Numbered from the stretch's first letter, positions 41,180 through 51,006 are shown. The stretch: DNA of 64,000 bases from Paenibacillus pedocola (GCF_031599675.1 NZ_CP134223.1:1798001-1862000); one strand, 5' to 3'. Program-made: numbers and translations. The notes: generated by a model from the letters alone, not told the origin.

Positions 41180-41358
41180 TGCCGTCTCCCTCCCTCGCTG
41201 ATACTGCCGCTGTCTCCGGACTGTATTCTCATTCTAAATACGTTTTACCACTATTTCTCCGTTTTTTAAAGTCCCGAAAAAATTTATTTCAGCGTGTAAA
41301 TCCAGCTTCCTTCCCCGTTCGTATTCCTTTACGGAAGAACAATAAGGAGGAATGATTT

Positions 41359-42528
41359 ATGCTGAAAAAAACCGCAAAACCGCTTGCGGCACTGCTGATT
41401 CTGATGCTTGCCGCCCTGGGCTGGTACACCAATGCAGGCCTTGAGAAGGCTGCTGCGGACGGGACTCTGGAGCTGTATACCCCTTATGTGGAGCTGTCTG
41501 CAGCTCCGGGTGAATCCGTCTCCTACCCGATTGATGTAATCAATCACGGAACCTCTACCGCCAAAGCGGCCATTTCCTTTGATGCCGGGGGGAACTTCTG
41601 GAAGTATGAGCTTACCGCCGGCGGCCGTCAGGTTCAGCAGCTGGCAGTCAAGGGAGGAGAGACCCAGAACGTGACGCTTCAGCTGGAGGTGCCGCTGGAG
41701 ATCAATAAGGGAAGCTACAGCTTTGCAGTCAAGACAGGCGCAGGGGAGACACTGCCGCTGAAGGTGAATGTCTCGGAGCAGGGGACCTTCAAAACGGAGC
41801 TGACGGTGGATCAGGCCAACATGGAGGGTCATTCCGATACGACGTTTACATACAGCGCGGTTCTGCGCAACCGTACAGCCCAGAAGCAGTCCTATGCCCT
41901 CACAGCGCAAGCTGAGGACGGCTGGGATGTGCGGATCAAGTCGGACGGCAACAGCGTTACTTCTGTGGAGCTGGAAGCCGGAGCTGAGAAGTCCATCAGC
42001 ATCGAAGCCAAACCGCCGGAACAAGTTAAAGCCGGCACCTACAAAATACCGGTGACAGCATCGAGCGGCTCCACCAATACGCAGGCTGAACTGGAAGCAG
42101 TGATTACAGGTACTTACGGCATACAGCTCAGTACCTCAAATGATGTGCTGAGCACGGATGTCAAGGCAGGCGGAGAGCGCCGGGTGGATCTGGTGATTAC
42201 CAATACCGGCAGCGTTCCACTGGAGGATGTCTCACTCGCTTCCCAGGGTACGCCGACCGGATGGGAGGTATCCTTCGATCCTTCAACCGTCCGTACTATC
42301 CAGCCTGGAGCTACCGCAACGACCCAGGCGGTTATCAAATCCAGCGGAAATTCGCTGCCCGGTGATTATGTAGTTAGCCTTACGGCTTCTTCCGCCGCGA
42401 AGTCAGCTTCGGCAGACCTCCGGGTTACCGTCAAAACCTCGGTCTTCTGGGGCTGGATAGGAGTGCTGATCATTGCCGCCGTAATCGCCGGTATTTACTA
42501 TCTGTTCCGCAGATTCGGAAGACGGTGA
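41359..42528 (+). CDS. NEW3-domain membrane-anchored extracellular protein
   Basis: A 389-residue protein. A signal/anchor lies at residues 8-30, and three tandem beta-sandwich repeats cover about 35-360. The last two resemble NEW3 domains (LVITNTGSVPLEDVSLASQG). A C-terminal membrane helix (about 363-382) leads to RRFGRR. The bulk lies outside the cell. It has a strong RBS (AAGGAGGAATGATTT). It overlaps the ABC ATPase gene by 4 nt, so it is an accessory subunit of that exporter. Similar NEW3-ABC operons are known in Firmicutes, with unclear substrates. Confidence 0.85.
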   Translation: MLKKTAKPLAALLILMLAALGWYTNAGLEKAAADGTLELYTPYVELSAAPGESVSYPIDVINHGTSTAKAAISFDAGGNFWKYELTAGGRQVQQLAVKGGETQNVTLQLEVPLEINKGSYSFAVKTGAGETLPLKVNVSEQGTFKTELTVDQANMEGHSDTTFTYSAVLRNRTAQKQSYALTAQAEDGWDVRIKSDGNSVTSVELEAGAEKSISIEAKPPEQVKAGTYKIPVTASSGSTNTQAELEAVITGTYGIQLSTSNDVLSTDVKAGGERRVDLVITNTGSVPLEDVSLASQGTPTGWEVSFDPSTVRTIQPGATATTQAVIKSSGNSLPGDYVVSLTASSAAKSASADLRVTVKTSVFWGWIGVLIIAAVIAGIYYLFRRFGRR

Positions 42529-43571
42529 AGCCGATGGATATCCGCGAGAAACAGCCAATGATTACTGAAGAAAAGCTATTGGATTCAGCCAATGCCTCCG
42601 GGGAGGCACCGGTCATTGAACTGGAATCCCTGACCAAGCGCTACGGGGCATTTACCGCAGTAGACAATCTTAGTCTACGTATCCGTAAAGGAGAAGTCTT
42701 CGGGCTTCTCGGCCCGAATGGCGCAGGCAAAACGACGACCATTCTGATGATGCTCGGTTTGACTGAGCGCACAGCAGGCAGTGCCAGAATCTGCGGCTTC
42801 GATCCGGCTCGCTCAGCGCTTCAGGTGAAGCGGAGAGTCGGATATATGCCGGATGATATCGGCTTTTACGAAGACCGCAGCGGACTGGATAATCTGGTCT
42901 ATACTGCCAGGCTGAACGGTGCTGCGCCTGCAGAGGCGCAGAAGAGAGCCAAAGAGCTGCTGGAAAAGGTGGGCCTGGCCGGCAGCGCACGCGCCAAGGT
43001 ATCCACCTATTCCCGGGGGATGCGGCAGCGGCTCGGCCTGGCCGATGTGCTGGTCAAGCAGCCCGAGGTTATTATCCTCGATGAGCCGACGCTCGGGATC
43101 GACCCCGAAGGGGTCCGGGAGCTGCTGCGGCTAATCTCTGATCTCAGCCGCAATGAAGGCATAACAGTGCTGCTCTCCTCCCATCAGCTGCAGCAGGTAC
43201 AGCAGATCTGCGACCGGGTCGGTTTGTTTGTCCAAGGCAAGCTGATTGCCTGCGGCGATATTGCTACGCTCTCTGTGGAGCTGAACCAGGAGCGCCGGGT
43301 AGAAGTAGAACTGGCAGTCCGGCCGTGGAGTGAGGCGCTGAGTGCCCGGCTGAAGGCTTTGCCGGGTGTTCTTGAGGTGCAGAGCGGGGAGTGGAAGAAG
43401 GAGGAGGCTATTCCCGGCAGCAGCCGGGTAACACTGGCATGTGACCGGGATTTGACCGCCGCCATTGCTTCCGAGGTTATACACAGCGGTGCAGAGCTTT
43501 ACGACATGCGGCGCAGGGAATTCGGGCTGGATGAGATCTACCACCGCTACTTTGAGAAGAAGGAGGAATAA
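42525..43571 (+). CDS. ABC transporter ATP-binding protein
   Basis: A 348-residue ATPase of the ABC-2 exporter type. The Walker A is GPNGAGKT (63-70), the signature is YSRGMRQRL, and the Walker B is VIILDEPT. A C-terminal extension of about 110 residues is typical of drug/lipid exporters. The GTG start (4-nt overlap with the NEW3 gene) has a poor RBS; ATG at 42534 is an alternative. It drives the permease encoded 2 nt downstream. Confidence 0.92.
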   Translation: MKPMDIREKQPMITEEKLLDSANASGEAPVIELESLTKRYGAFTAVDNLSLRIRKGEVFGLLGPNGAGKTTTILMMLGLTERTAGSARICGFDPARSALQVKRRVGYMPDDIGFYEDRSGLDNLVYTARLNGAAPAEAQKRAKELLEKVGLAGSARAKVSTYSRGMRQRLGLADVLVKQPEVIILDEPTLGIDPEGVRELLRLISDLSRNEGITVLLSSHQLQQVQQICDRVGLFVQGKLIACGDIATLSVELNQERRVEVELAVRPWSEALSARLKALPGVLEVQSGEWKKEEAIPGSSRVTLACDRDLTAAIASEVIHSGAELYDMRRREFGLDEIYHRYFEKKEE

Positions 43572-43573
43572 GG

Positions 43574-44641
43574 ATGATCGCAAAATTATCCGGTGCTATG
43601 CTCCCGGAGAAGGTCTGGAACAGGCTGCGCGGATGGTTCCGGCAGAGCGGTGCAGCCTCTGTTTCTCCGGAGCGGGAGGCAGGCAGCCGTTCCGCTTTCT
43701 GGGTGATGGTGCAGAAGGAGCTGGGAGACCACATCCGCAGCTGGCGGTTTACGATTCTGATCGGAATCATCGTACTGGCCTGTATCGGATCAATCTATTC
43801 TTCAATCACAGCGATAAAAGGCGGGAGCTCGGATGGGCAGAGCGGAACGACCTTCCTGTTCCTGAAGATGTTCACCCTGTCGAGCAGCACCTTATCGCTC
43901 CCGACATTCACCACGTTCCTGTCCTGGCTCGGGCCGCTGATCGGCATTTCGCTCGGCTTTGACGCCGTCAATTCCGAACGGAACAAAGGCACATTGGGAC
44001 GATTGCTGTCTCAGCCGATCTACCGGGATGATTTCCTGAAGGCGAAATTCACAGCTTCACTGCTGCTGATTGCCATTGTGGTGTTTTCGCTCGGGCTGTC
44101 GGTGACCGGACTCGGACTTTTGACCATCGGTTACCCCCCGACACCGGAGGAATTCTGGCGTATTTTGTTCTTTTTGATCATTGCCGTGGTCTATATCGGC
44201 TTCTGGCTGAATCTCTCGATTCTGTTCTCCATCCGCTTCCGGCAGGCAGCCACTTCCGCATTGTCGGGCATTGCTGCCTGGCTGTTTCTGACCTTGTTCT
44301 ACAGCATGATTATCAATCTGATCGACAGCGCTACAGCGGTATCTCAGATGGCTACCGTCAGTGAGCAGCTGCATCATGCCAATTTCATTCTTACCTTGAA
44401 CAGGCTGTCTCCGACAGAGCTGTTCAGTGAGACGATATCGACGCTGCTGTCGCCGGGTGTGCGTTCTCTTGGACCGCTGACGATGGATCAGCTGGTCGGA
44501 GCGATCTCAAGCCCTTTATCACTGGGCCAAAGTCTGCTGCTGGTCTGGCCGCAGCTGACCGGTTTGCTCGCGGCTACAGTTCTCTGCTTCGGGTTGTCCT
44601 ATTACATCTTCATGCGCCAGGAGGTCCGTTCACGGAACTGA
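43574..44641 (+). CDS. ABC-2 type transporter permease
   Basis: A 355-residue permease with six or so membrane helices: one near 58-78 and five between about 130 and 350. The large extracellular loop lies after the first helix. RBS is AAGAAGGAGGAATAAGG. Together with the ATPase and the NEW3 protein it forms an export or membrane-signalling complex. The strong bidirectional terminator after it ends the operon. Confidence 0.88.
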   Translation: MIAKLSGAMLPEKVWNRLRGWFRQSGAASVSPEREAGSRSAFWVMVQKELGDHIRSWRFTILIGIIVLACIGSIYSSITAIKGGSSDGQSGTTFLFLKMFTLSSSTLSLPTFTTFLSWLGPLIGISLGFDAVNSERNKGTLGRLLSQPIYRDDFLKAKFTASLLLIAIVVFSLGLSVTGLGLLTIGYPPTPEEFWRILFFLIIAVVYIGFWLNLSILFSIRFRQAATSALSGIAAWLFLTLFYSMIINLIDSATAVSQMATVSEQLHHANFILTLNRLSPTELFSETISTLLSPGVRSLGPLTMDQLVGAISSPLSLGQSLLLVWPQLTGLLAATVLCFGLSYYIFMRQEVRSRN

Positions 44642-44665
44642 CGGTTCATCGCAAGGGATAAGAAC

Positions 44666-44716
44666 AAAAAACGGGCGGGATTGAAGGTCAATAGCCTTCA
44701 TTCCCGCCCGTTTTTT
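44666..44716. terminator. Bidirectional terminator between convergent genes
   Basis: AAAAAACGGGCGGG with a TGAAGG/CCTTCA stem pairs almost perfectly with its complement, giving A-runs and T-runs at both ends. It serves the ABC operon and the convergent M42 gene. Confidence 0.93.
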
Positions 44717-44729
44717 AACGGTCGTGGTC

Positions 44730-45803
44730 TTAGCTGTTCTCTAGGATGGTCTGGAGCGTGGTGCGGTCCAGTCCTTCAACGAGCTTGATCAGCAGCTCCT
44801 TGGCCGCCTCGTAATCATCGCTATGAATCACAGACGAAGCGGTATGGATGTAGCGGGAGCAAATTCCGATTACCGCAGACGGAACGCCGATCCCGCTGAC
44901 ATGTACCTGGCCGGCATCCGTTCCGCCCTGGGAAACGAAATACTGGTACTTGATCCGGTGGGTATCTGCTGTATCCTGGACGTACTCAATCAGTCCGCGG
45001 TGGGTAATCATGGTCGGATCATAAATCCGCAGCAGTGCGCCTTGGCCGAGCTGGCCGAAGGCCTGGCGGTCGCCGGTCATGTCGGCGGCGGCACTGGCAT
45101 CCAGGCCGAAGAAAATGTCTGGTACCAGCAGGTTGGCTGCGGTGCGAGCGCCGCGGAGGCCGGCCTCTTCCTGCACCGTAGCACCGGCATAGACCGTGTT
45201 CGGCAGCTTTTTACCGTGCAGCGCCTTGACCAGTTCAATCGCGAGGCCCACGCCATAGCGGTTGTCCCAAGCCTTGGCCATAATTTTCTTCGGATTGGCC
45301 AGTGGTGTAAACGGGCAGATCGGCAGGATCTGCTGGCCTGGCTTCACGCCGAAGCTCTCAGCTTCTTCCCGGCTGTCTGCACCGATATCCAGATACATTT
45401 TGCTGATATCGCCGGTTTTGTTACGTTCCTCCGGGCTTAGCAGATGGATCGGCGTGCTGCCGACCACACCAGTCAGCGTGCCCTTCGGGGTAATGATCTG
45501 CAGCCGCTGTGACGCCACTGCCGACGCCAGCCAGCCGCCAAGCGGCTGAAACCGGATCATTCCGTTGCCTGTAATACCGGTGACCATGAAGCCTACTTCG
45601 TCAAAATGACCGGCGACCATAATTTTGGGGCCGTTTTCTTCGCCGCGCAGTACGCCGAAAAGGCTTCCCAGCCGGTCCTGCACGAACTCATCCGTATAAG
45701 GTAACATAGCATCCTTGACGTAAGCGCGCAGTTCGCGCTCGAAGCCCGGAGCTGCGGGGAATTCGGTAAGTGTTTTAAATAAGTCCATCGTTTCTTGGTT
45801 CAT
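44730..45803 (-). CDS. M42 family aminopeptidase
   Basis: A 357-residue metallo-aminopeptidase that trims peptides in the cytosol. Metal ligands by family position are His66 and Asp68 (AGHFDEVGF), Asp180 (KAWDNRYG), Glu213 (VQEEAGLRG), Asp235 (GLDAS) and His320 (SRYIHT), with Glu212 as catalytic base. It belongs to the glutamyl aminopeptidase/YsdC-FrvX group. The ATG follows AAAGGAGCGATAAGCAT. It is a single gene that ends at the bidirectional terminator. Confidence 0.92.
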   Translation of the reverse strand: MNQETMDLFKTLTEFPAAPGFERELRAYVKDAMLPYTDEFVQDRLGSLFGVLRGEENGPKIMVAGHFDEVGFMVTGITGNGMIRFQPLGGWLASAVASQRLQIITPKGTLTGVVGSTPIHLLSPEERNKTGDISKMYLDIGADSREEAESFGVKPGQQILPICPFTPLANPKKIMAKAWDNRYGVGLAIELVKALHGKKLPNTVYAGATVQEEAGLRGARTAANLLVPDIFFGLDASAAADMTGDRQAFGQLGQGALLRIYDPTMITHRGLIEYVQDTADTHRIKYQYFVSQGGTDAGQVHVSGIGVPSAVIGICSRYIHTASSVIHSDDYEAAKELLIKLVEGLDRTTLQTILENS

Positions 45804-45953
45804 ATGCTTATCGCTCCTTTACTACATATAGTATGAACATTCCGACTTCTCTTGTCTATCTTAGGGTACCTCCGGCAAACACCGGGCAGCTGCTGTGCGA
45901 ATAATATGTGGTAGTGGCTCTGAAGCCAGGAGCCGGGAAAGGAAGCGAGAACA

Positions 45954-46124
45954 ATGAGGGTTGCAGGAAGCATTTCCGGGCCTTACGGGCAGGGTGTCCC
46001 CCGCAAAGTGCATACGCGCGGAATGCAGAGAAGGTATCCCCGCCGGTACCGGCGGGAGAGCGAAACGGTACTGATTTTGGTTTTATTCCTGCTGCTGATA
46101 GTGGTGCTGTTGTTTTTTTCCTGA
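45954..46124 (+). CDS. Small tail-anchored protein (YjcZ-like)
   Basis: A 56-residue ORF not long enough for the usual cut-offs. The N-terminal 36 residues are basic (HTRGMQRRYPRRYRRESE), followed by a C-terminal hydrophobic helix (ETVLILVLFLLLIVVLLFFS). The ending resembles the YjcZ family of small sporulation-linked proteins. AAAGGAAGCGAGAACA precedes the ATG. It lies upstream of spoVAC in the same direction. Real but weakly characterised. Confidence 0.6.
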   Translation: MRVAGSISGPYGQGVPRKVHTRGMQRRYPRRYRRESETVLILVLFLLLIVVLLFFS

Positions 46125-46263
46125 GTATACCAGGACATAATCTGGCGGCAGATGGCGAACAATAAGGAAAAACTTCTAAGAGAAGAAAAATCCGAGGGGA
46201 AACGGCAGCCCGATTGTTGCTCTGATATCTTCCCTTCGCCTACATTCCAGGAGGTGTCCCTAT

Positions 46264-46761
46264 TTGCCGGCAAAAACCAAAAAAACCGGTGTCAAGCTGC
46301 GGCTTGACACCATGACTCCACAGGACTATGAGAAATTGTCCAAGCCTTTTGTGCCTTCCCGCCCGGTATTCAAAAACTGCATCCGGGCCTTTCTGTCGGG
46401 AGGTTTGATCTGTGTGCTGGGACAAGGGATCCAGGAGGCGTTCATGGCTATCTTTGATATGACCTCCCGCGAAGCCTCAAGCCCCACGGTAGCGGTGCTG
46501 ATACTTATTTCCGTGATTCTGACCAGCTTTGGCGTATATGATAAATTAGCCCAGTGGTGCGGAGCCGGGACTGCGGTGCCTGTTACAGGTTTCGCCAACA
46601 GCATGTGCTCCGCGGCGCTGGAACACCGTGCAGAGGGTCTGGTGCTCGGGGTAGGCGGAAATATGTTCAAGCTGGCCGGTTCCGTCATTGTGTTTGGTGT
46701 GGTTGCTGCGTTTGTGGTCGGTGTAGTGTACGCCATTATGGGCTGGGGAGGTTCGCACTAA
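46264..46761 (+). CDS. spoVAC: Stage V sporulation protein AC
   Basis: A 165-residue membrane protein of the SpoVA channel that moves dipicolinic acid into the forming spore and releases it at germination. Membrane helices run from about residue 50 to 160, following a basic N-terminus. The TTG start follows CCAGGAGGTGTCCCTA. It is followed after 1 nt by spoVAD. Like the spoVAC-AD-AE sets of other Paenibacillus species, it lacks the other spoVA genes here. Confidence 0.92.
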   Translation: MPAKTKKTGVKLRLDTMTPQDYEKLSKPFVPSRPVFKNCIRAFLSGGLICVLGQGIQEAFMAIFDMTSREASSPTVAVLILISVILTSFGVYDKLAQWCGAGTAVPVTGFANSMCSAALEHRAEGLVLGVGGNMFKLAGSVIVFGVVAAFVVGVVYAIMGWGGSH

Positions 46762-46762
46762 A

Positions 46763-47797
46763 ATGGAGCAGCTAGGCAGCCAGACCTGGAAGTTCACTAC
46801 CCGTCCTGTCATTCTTGGTTCCTCTGCCGTCGTAGGGCCGGAGGAAGGGGAGGGACCGCTAGCATCGGATTTTGATTTCATTTATGATTCGCTCGAAATG
46901 GGCGAGAAGACTTGGGAAAAAGCAGAGCGTGCCCTGTTCGAAAAAGCCTCCAAGCTGGCGCTGATGAATGCCGATCTTGAGCAGGACAAGCTGGAGTTTT
47001 TTGTCGGCGGTGATCTGATGAATCAGATTATCAGCAGCTCCTTTGCGGCTAGAAAGCTGGGCGTACCCTATCTCGGGGTCTTCGGGGCCTGTTCCACCTC
47101 CATGGAGAGTCTAGCCATCGCCTCAATGATTGTTGATTCCGGAGGCAGCAAATATGCCCTGGCCGGAACCTCAAGCCATAACTGCACAGTGGAGAAGCAA
47201 TTCCGTTATCCGACCGAATACGGGTCACAAAAGCCGCCGACCGCCCAATATACCGTTACAGGTTCAGGCTGTGCGGTTGTCGGCCGCAATGACGGCAGTG
47301 CACAGGGGATTCATGTGGTATCTGCAACGATCGGCAAAATTATGGACTTGGGGCTAACCGACCCATTCAATATGGGGACCGCCATGGCCCCGGCTGCAGC
47401 AGATACGATTACTGCCCATTTTCGTGATACGGCCCTGTCACCCGGGTATTATGATTTAATTGTGACCGGTGACCTTGCTTCCGTAGGTCTGCCAATTGCC
47501 AAAGAGTTGCTGGCCAAAGAGGGCATTCCGATGGAACAAACGACGTTTAATGACTGCGGACTGCTTATTTTCGACCTGGATAAGCAAAAATATGTGATTG
47601 CAGGAGGAAGCGGCTGCGGCTGTTCAGCCGTTGTAACTTATGGACATATTCTTAAACGGATGAAAAAAGGAGAGCTGAAGCGTGTGCTCATCGTAGCAAC
47701 CGGAGCACTGCTCTCACCGCTGTCTTACCAGCAGGGGGAGAGCATTCCCTGCGTGGCGCATGCCGTAGCTCTTGAGAGCGGAGGTGAAGAGCAGTGA
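46763..47797 (+). CDS. spoVAD: Stage V sporulation protein AD
   Basis: A 344-residue thiolase-fold protein that binds dipicolinic acid on the spore membrane surface. SGDISKM-like features are absent, but the family segments VGGDLMNQIISSSFAARKLG, FGACSTSMESLAIASM and SHNCTVEKQFRYPTEYG are clear. It lies between spoVAC and spoVAE with 1-nt spacing and 4-nt overlap. Confidence 0.94.
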   Translation: MEQLGSQTWKFTTRPVILGSSAVVGPEEGEGPLASDFDFIYDSLEMGEKTWEKAERALFEKASKLALMNADLEQDKLEFFVGGDLMNQIISSSFAARKLGVPYLGVFGACSTSMESLAIASMIVDSGGSKYALAGTSSHNCTVEKQFRYPTEYGSQKPPTAQYTVTGSGCAVVGRNDGSAQGIHVVSATIGKIMDLGLTDPFNMGTAMAPAAADTITAHFRDTALSPGYYDLIVTGDLASVGLPIAKELLAKEGIPMEQTTFNDCGLLIFDLDKQKYVIAGGSGCGCSAVVTYGHILKRMKKGELKRVLIVATGALLSPLSYQQGESIPCVAHAVALESGGEEQ

Positions 47798-48144
47798 TCT
47801 ACTTATGGGCGTTTCTCATTGGCGGGGCAATTTGTGTAATCGGCCAATTGATGTTCGATGTGCTCGCGCTGACCCCCGCCCACACGATGAGTACACTCGT
47901 AGTGGCAGGGGCGGTAGCCGACGCGTTCGGACTGTATGATCCGCTGGTGAAATTTGCCGGAGCCGGAGCCAGTGTGCCGATTACGAGCTTCGGGAACTCC
48001 TTGGTGCATGGTGCATTGACGGAATTGGAACGGGATGGCTGGGTCGGTGTGGTAACAGGCATTTTCGATGTGACCAGCGCCGGGATCTCCTCGGCAATTG
48101 TCTTCTCATTCCTGGCAGCGCTGGTCGTAAGACCGAAGGGTTAG
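47794..48144 (+). CDS. spoVAE: Stage V sporulation protein AE
   Basis: A 116-residue membrane protein of the SpoVA channel with three or four helices, corresponding to SpoVAEb. The GTG start overlaps spoVAD by 4 nt (GTGA). A strong terminator follows 30 nt after the stop. Confidence 0.93.
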   Translation: MIYLWAFLIGGAICVIGQLMFDVLALTPAHTMSTLVVAGAVADAFGLYDPLVKFAGAGASVPITSFGNSLVHGALTELERDGWVGVVTGIFDVTSAGISSAIVFSFLAALVVRPKG

Positions 48145-48175
48145 AGGTTTTGAACAGCAGGAAGTGCCTGCGAAC

Positions 48176-48206
48176 AAAGATCGCCGTGAAGGCGGTCTTT
48201 TTTTTT
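48176..48206 (+). terminator. Terminator after spoVAE
   Basis: AAGATCGCC pairs with GGCGGTCTT (one G.U) across GTGAA, then an eight-T run. It makes upstream starts of the next gene unlikely. Confidence 0.9.
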
Positions 48207-48228
48207 GCTCTGTGCCTTATCTGGGATA

Positions 48229-48256
48229 TAAATAAATTGTCGAATATTGACGATAT
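48229..48256 (+). promoter_or_regulatory. Sigma-D-like promoter for the chemotaxis receptor
   Basis: TAAA at 48229 and GACGATAT at 48249, separated by 16 bp, match the sigma-D consensus TAAA-N15-GCCGATAT except one base and one unit of spacing. Sigma-D drives motility and chemotaxis genes. Confidence 0.6.
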
Positions 48257-48275
48257 AAACTCAGGGTATATAAAA

Positions 48276-49772
48276 ATGACAGGGGACGTGCAGAGGTTGC
48301 AAAATGAACGTAAAACTGAATTATTCTGGATGAGAAACAAAATTATTATTACTATTTTTTGGGTGGTAACTGTGGTTGGAGTCATTCTTGCCTTTCAGGT
48401 TCCAAAATTGTGGGGGACAAGTGCGGTCGCTGTTCCGCTGGCGGTGGCACTCAGCTTATGCAACTGGAAACGAAAAGGTGTGCTTGTAATTCCATGGATT
48501 ATCACAGTGATCCTAACTTTGATGGCTTTCTATTTAACTTTAAGCTCTGTGGATGGTTTGGTGGTGCTGCTGCTCTGTTCTTTGCTGCTGCTCTATCCTC
48601 ACTATAAATATTATGCGGTTTCAGCCGCTGTGAGTGCTGTCAATATTCTGGTCCAGCTGTTAATCGGAGCTGAGGACTCAGGGGCTGACAGTAAATTGAT
48701 GCTCTATTTTACAAGCCTCGGGCTGTACATTATCATCAGCGTCGTGCTGTTGGTAGTCTCCTACCTGAATGAGAAGCTGCAGTCAAAGAGCGACCAGCAG
48801 CGGGAGCAGGTAGAAACCGCCAGCACTCAGGTGGAGTACCTTCTTAGCCGTGTGAAAACTGCGGTGGACGGTCTATATGCATTCACAGCCAGATTCAAAG
48901 AAGAGGTAGAAATGACTGGGGCCATAACAAGTGAAGTGGCAATCGGATTCCAGGAGGTTTCCAAGGGTATTGAGTATCAGGCAACCAGTATCGGAGAAAT
49001 CACGGAAGCGATTGCAGTTTCGGACCAGCATATCCGCGATGTTGCCGGCTATTCCCAGGAAATGAAGGAGCTGTCGGAAGCGACTGCTGCGGTCAGTGAG
49101 CAAGGCAGCGGCAACGTCACAATGCTGGCGGGTCAAATCTCAGAGCTTACTGAAACGATGGATATTACCTCCACACAGATGCAGGAGTTCAGCCGGCGCA
49201 GCCTGGATATCAATGAAATGCTTGAAGGAATTATGCAAATCTCCAGACAGACCAATCTGCTTGCCCTTAATGCGTCCATTGAAGCTGCCCGTGCCGGTGA
49301 ACATGGCCGCGGTTTCGCGGTAGTTGCCGGAGAGGTGCGGAAGCTGGCCGAAAGTTCCGGCAAGACAGCGGATTCTATCAGTGAAGTCATCGCGGGCCTG
49401 CAGCAGCAGACACAGACATTGATCGCACAGTTTGAACAGAGCCGCAGCATTCTGCAGACCGGACAGGAGTCGGTGCAACGGACGGAAGAGGTATTTCAAT
49501 CAATTCAGCTCAACGCTCAAAAGGTGCTGGCCCAAGCCGGTGAGGTGGAGCAAAGCTCAGCGGGCATGAAGCATTTCTCGGAAAAAGTGGTGAGCGAAAT
49601 AACAGAGTTCTCCAGTGTTACCGAGCAGTCCAGTGCAGCTACTGAAGAAATTCTGGCCGGTGTGGAAGAACAGCGCCGGATGACGGATAACATGGTGGGC
49701 AGCTTCAAACAGCTTGAAGGTCTAATTGTAGGTTTGAATGAACTGGTAAGCGACCACAATCAAACGAATTAA
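48276..49772 (+). CDS. Methyl-accepting chemotaxis protein with six-helix membrane input
   Basis: A 498-residue receptor. Six hydrophobic helices (about 20-195) form the N-terminal part with almost no extracellular loop. A coiled coil and the methyl-accepting signalling domain (about 240-490) follow, with the hairpin tip motif [29 protein letters not shown] near residue 325-355. There is no HAMP or ligand-binding domain, so it probably senses through the membrane or an intracellular cue. ATG at 48276 follows CAGGGTATATAAAA and lies just after a sigma-D-like promoter; a longer frame from 48150 runs through the terminator. The start is uncertain. Confidence 0.82.
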   Translation: MTGDVQRLQNERKTELFWMRNKIIITIFWVVTVVGVILAFQVPKLWGTSAVAVPLAVALSLCNWKRKGVLVIPWIITVILTLMAFYLTLSSVDGLVVLLLCSLLLLYPHYKYYAVSAAVSAVNILVQLLIGAEDSGADSKLMLYFTSLGLYIIISVVLLVVSYLNEKLQSKSDQQREQVETASTQVEYLLSRVKTAVDGLYAFTARFKEEVEMTGAITSEVAIGFQEVSKGIEYQATSIGEITEAIAVSDQHIRDVAGYSQEMKELSEATAAVSEQGSGNVTMLAGQISELTETMDITSTQMQEFSRRSLDINEMLEGIMQISRQTNLLALNASIEAARAGEHGRGFAVVAGEVRKLAESSGKTADSISEVIAGLQQQTQTLIAQFEQSRSILQTGQESVQRTEEVFQSIQLNAQKVLAQAGEVEQSSAGMKHFSEKVVSEITEFSSVTEQSSAATEEILAGVEEQRRMTDNMVGSFKQLEGLIVGLNELVSDHNQTN

Positions 49773-49785
49773 GAGAATGGCTGAA

Positions 49786-49836
49786 ACAGGGCAGTGCTTC
49801 TCCAGATCCGGGAGAGCGCTGCCCTGTGTTTTGGTT
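49786..49836 (+). terminator. Terminator after the chemotaxis gene
   Basis: ACAGGGCAG-GCTTCTCC pairs with GGGAGAGC-CTGCCCTGT around AGATCC, then GTTTTGGTTT. Confidence 0.8.
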
Positions 49837-49981
49837 TACTGACTTTTTGCTGCGGATATAGGAAGTGTGCTGGATTGATTTTTGTAATATATTACAAGAA
49901 ATAGGCGGTTTCGCTACTCATATTTGTAAAACGGGCTATATGTTAGGATATATGCAATTTCACCTCCTTCAATAATGTACT

Positions 49982-50010
49982 TTGGGTCCCATAATCATGT
50001 AAAATATAAT
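49982..50010 (+). promoter_or_regulatory. Promoter for the MoxR/DUF58 operon
   Basis: A perfect -10 TATAAT (50005) lies 17 bp after TTGGGT (49982). The start of the MoxR gene follows 38 bp later. Confidence 0.55.
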
Positions 50011-50047
50011 TATTACTGTTTATTCTGACATTGGAGGTCTACCATAT

Positions 50048-51004
50048 ATGCCCGTACGTCAAGAATCAACGCAAATTATGAAGGCTGTGCGCTCTAATCT
50101 GGAATCCTGCATACTCGGCAAAACTTTTGAAATTGAACTCCTGCTCACGGCACTCTTGGCTGGTGGACATGTCCTCATTGAGGATGTGCCGGGAACCGGC
50201 AAAACCCAGCTGATACGGGCGTTGTCACGATCCATGTCCGGCGATTACCGGCGGATTCAATGCAATCCGGATATTCTGCCAAGTGATATTACCGGGGTAT
50301 CTGTCTATCATCCCCGGGATGAAATGTTCCATTTCCGGCCCGGTCCGGTCATGACCAACATTCTGCTGGCGGACGAAATTAACCGGGCTACGACCAAGAC
50401 GCAGTCGGCGCTGCTTGAGGTCATGGAGGAACGAAATGTAACCGTGGACGGCGAGACCTATCCGCTTCCCCATCCCTTCATGCTCTGTGCAACTCAGAAC
50501 CCGATTGATTTCGAAGGCACATATACACTGCCGGAAGCCCAGCTCGACCGCTTTATGCTGCGGATCAGCCTTGGTTATCCGGATAGCGAAACCGAGAAGA
50601 ATCTGCTGCTGAGCCACCAGGACGGACAGCCGGTGGACAAGCTCACACCGGTCACGGGCATGGAGCAGATCGCTGCTATTCAAGAGGAGATTCGTGAGGT
50701 GTATGTCAGTGATCCGGTGCTGAACTATCTGCTGGACATCGTGCGCCAGACCCGGGAGCATCCGCTGGTGCTGCTGGGTGCGAGCCCGCGGGCCTCGCTG
50801 TCATTCATGATGGCGTGCAAAGCCTACGCCTTCCTGCAGGAACGTGATTATGTGCTGCCGGATGATGTGAAGATCCTGGCCCCATACGCCCTGGGACACC
50901 GCATCATTCTCCGTCCGGAATCGCGGCTTGACAATGTGAGTGTGGAATCCCTGCTTCAGAAGCTGCTGCAGAGCATCCGTGTGCCAGTTACGATGAGGCA
51001 ATAA
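50048..51004 (+). CDS. MoxR-type AAA+ ATPase
   Basis: A 318-residue AAA+ chaperone-like ATPase. The Walker A is VPGTGKTQ (about 43-50), the Walker B is ILLADEINRA (about 103-112), and the sensor region is MLCATQNPIDFEGTYTLPEA (about 143-162). MoxR proteins remodel or activate partner complexes, often with DUF58 proteins. It leads a three-gene operon (MoxR, DUF58, transglutaminase). RBS TTGGAGGTCTACCAT. Confidence 0.93.
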   Translation: MPVRQESTQIMKAVRSNLESCILGKTFEIELLLTALLAGGHVLIEDVPGTGKTQLIRALSRSMSGDYRRIQCNPDILPSDITGVSVYHPRDEMFHFRPGPVMTNILLADEINRATTKTQSALLEVMEERNVTVDGETYPLPHPFMLCATQNPIDFEGTYTLPEAQLDRFMLRISLGYPDSETEKNLLLSHQDGQPVDKLTPVTGMEQIAAIQEEIREVYVSDPVLNYLLDIVRQTREHPLVLLGASPRASLSFMMACKAYAFLQERDYVLPDDVKILAPYALGHRIILRPESRLDNVSVESLLQKLLQSIRVPVTMRQ

Positions 51005-51006
51005 AG

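Noticed and set aside
45908..46165. An 85-aa plus-strand ORF overlapping the small tail-anchored gene
   Set aside because: It lies in a different frame from the tail-anchored ORF, has no RBS and no protein-like pattern.
46151..46315. A 55-codon plus-strand ORF between the small gene and spoVAC
   Set aside because: No proper RBS, and it overlaps the start of spoVAC in another frame; codon use alone was not enough.
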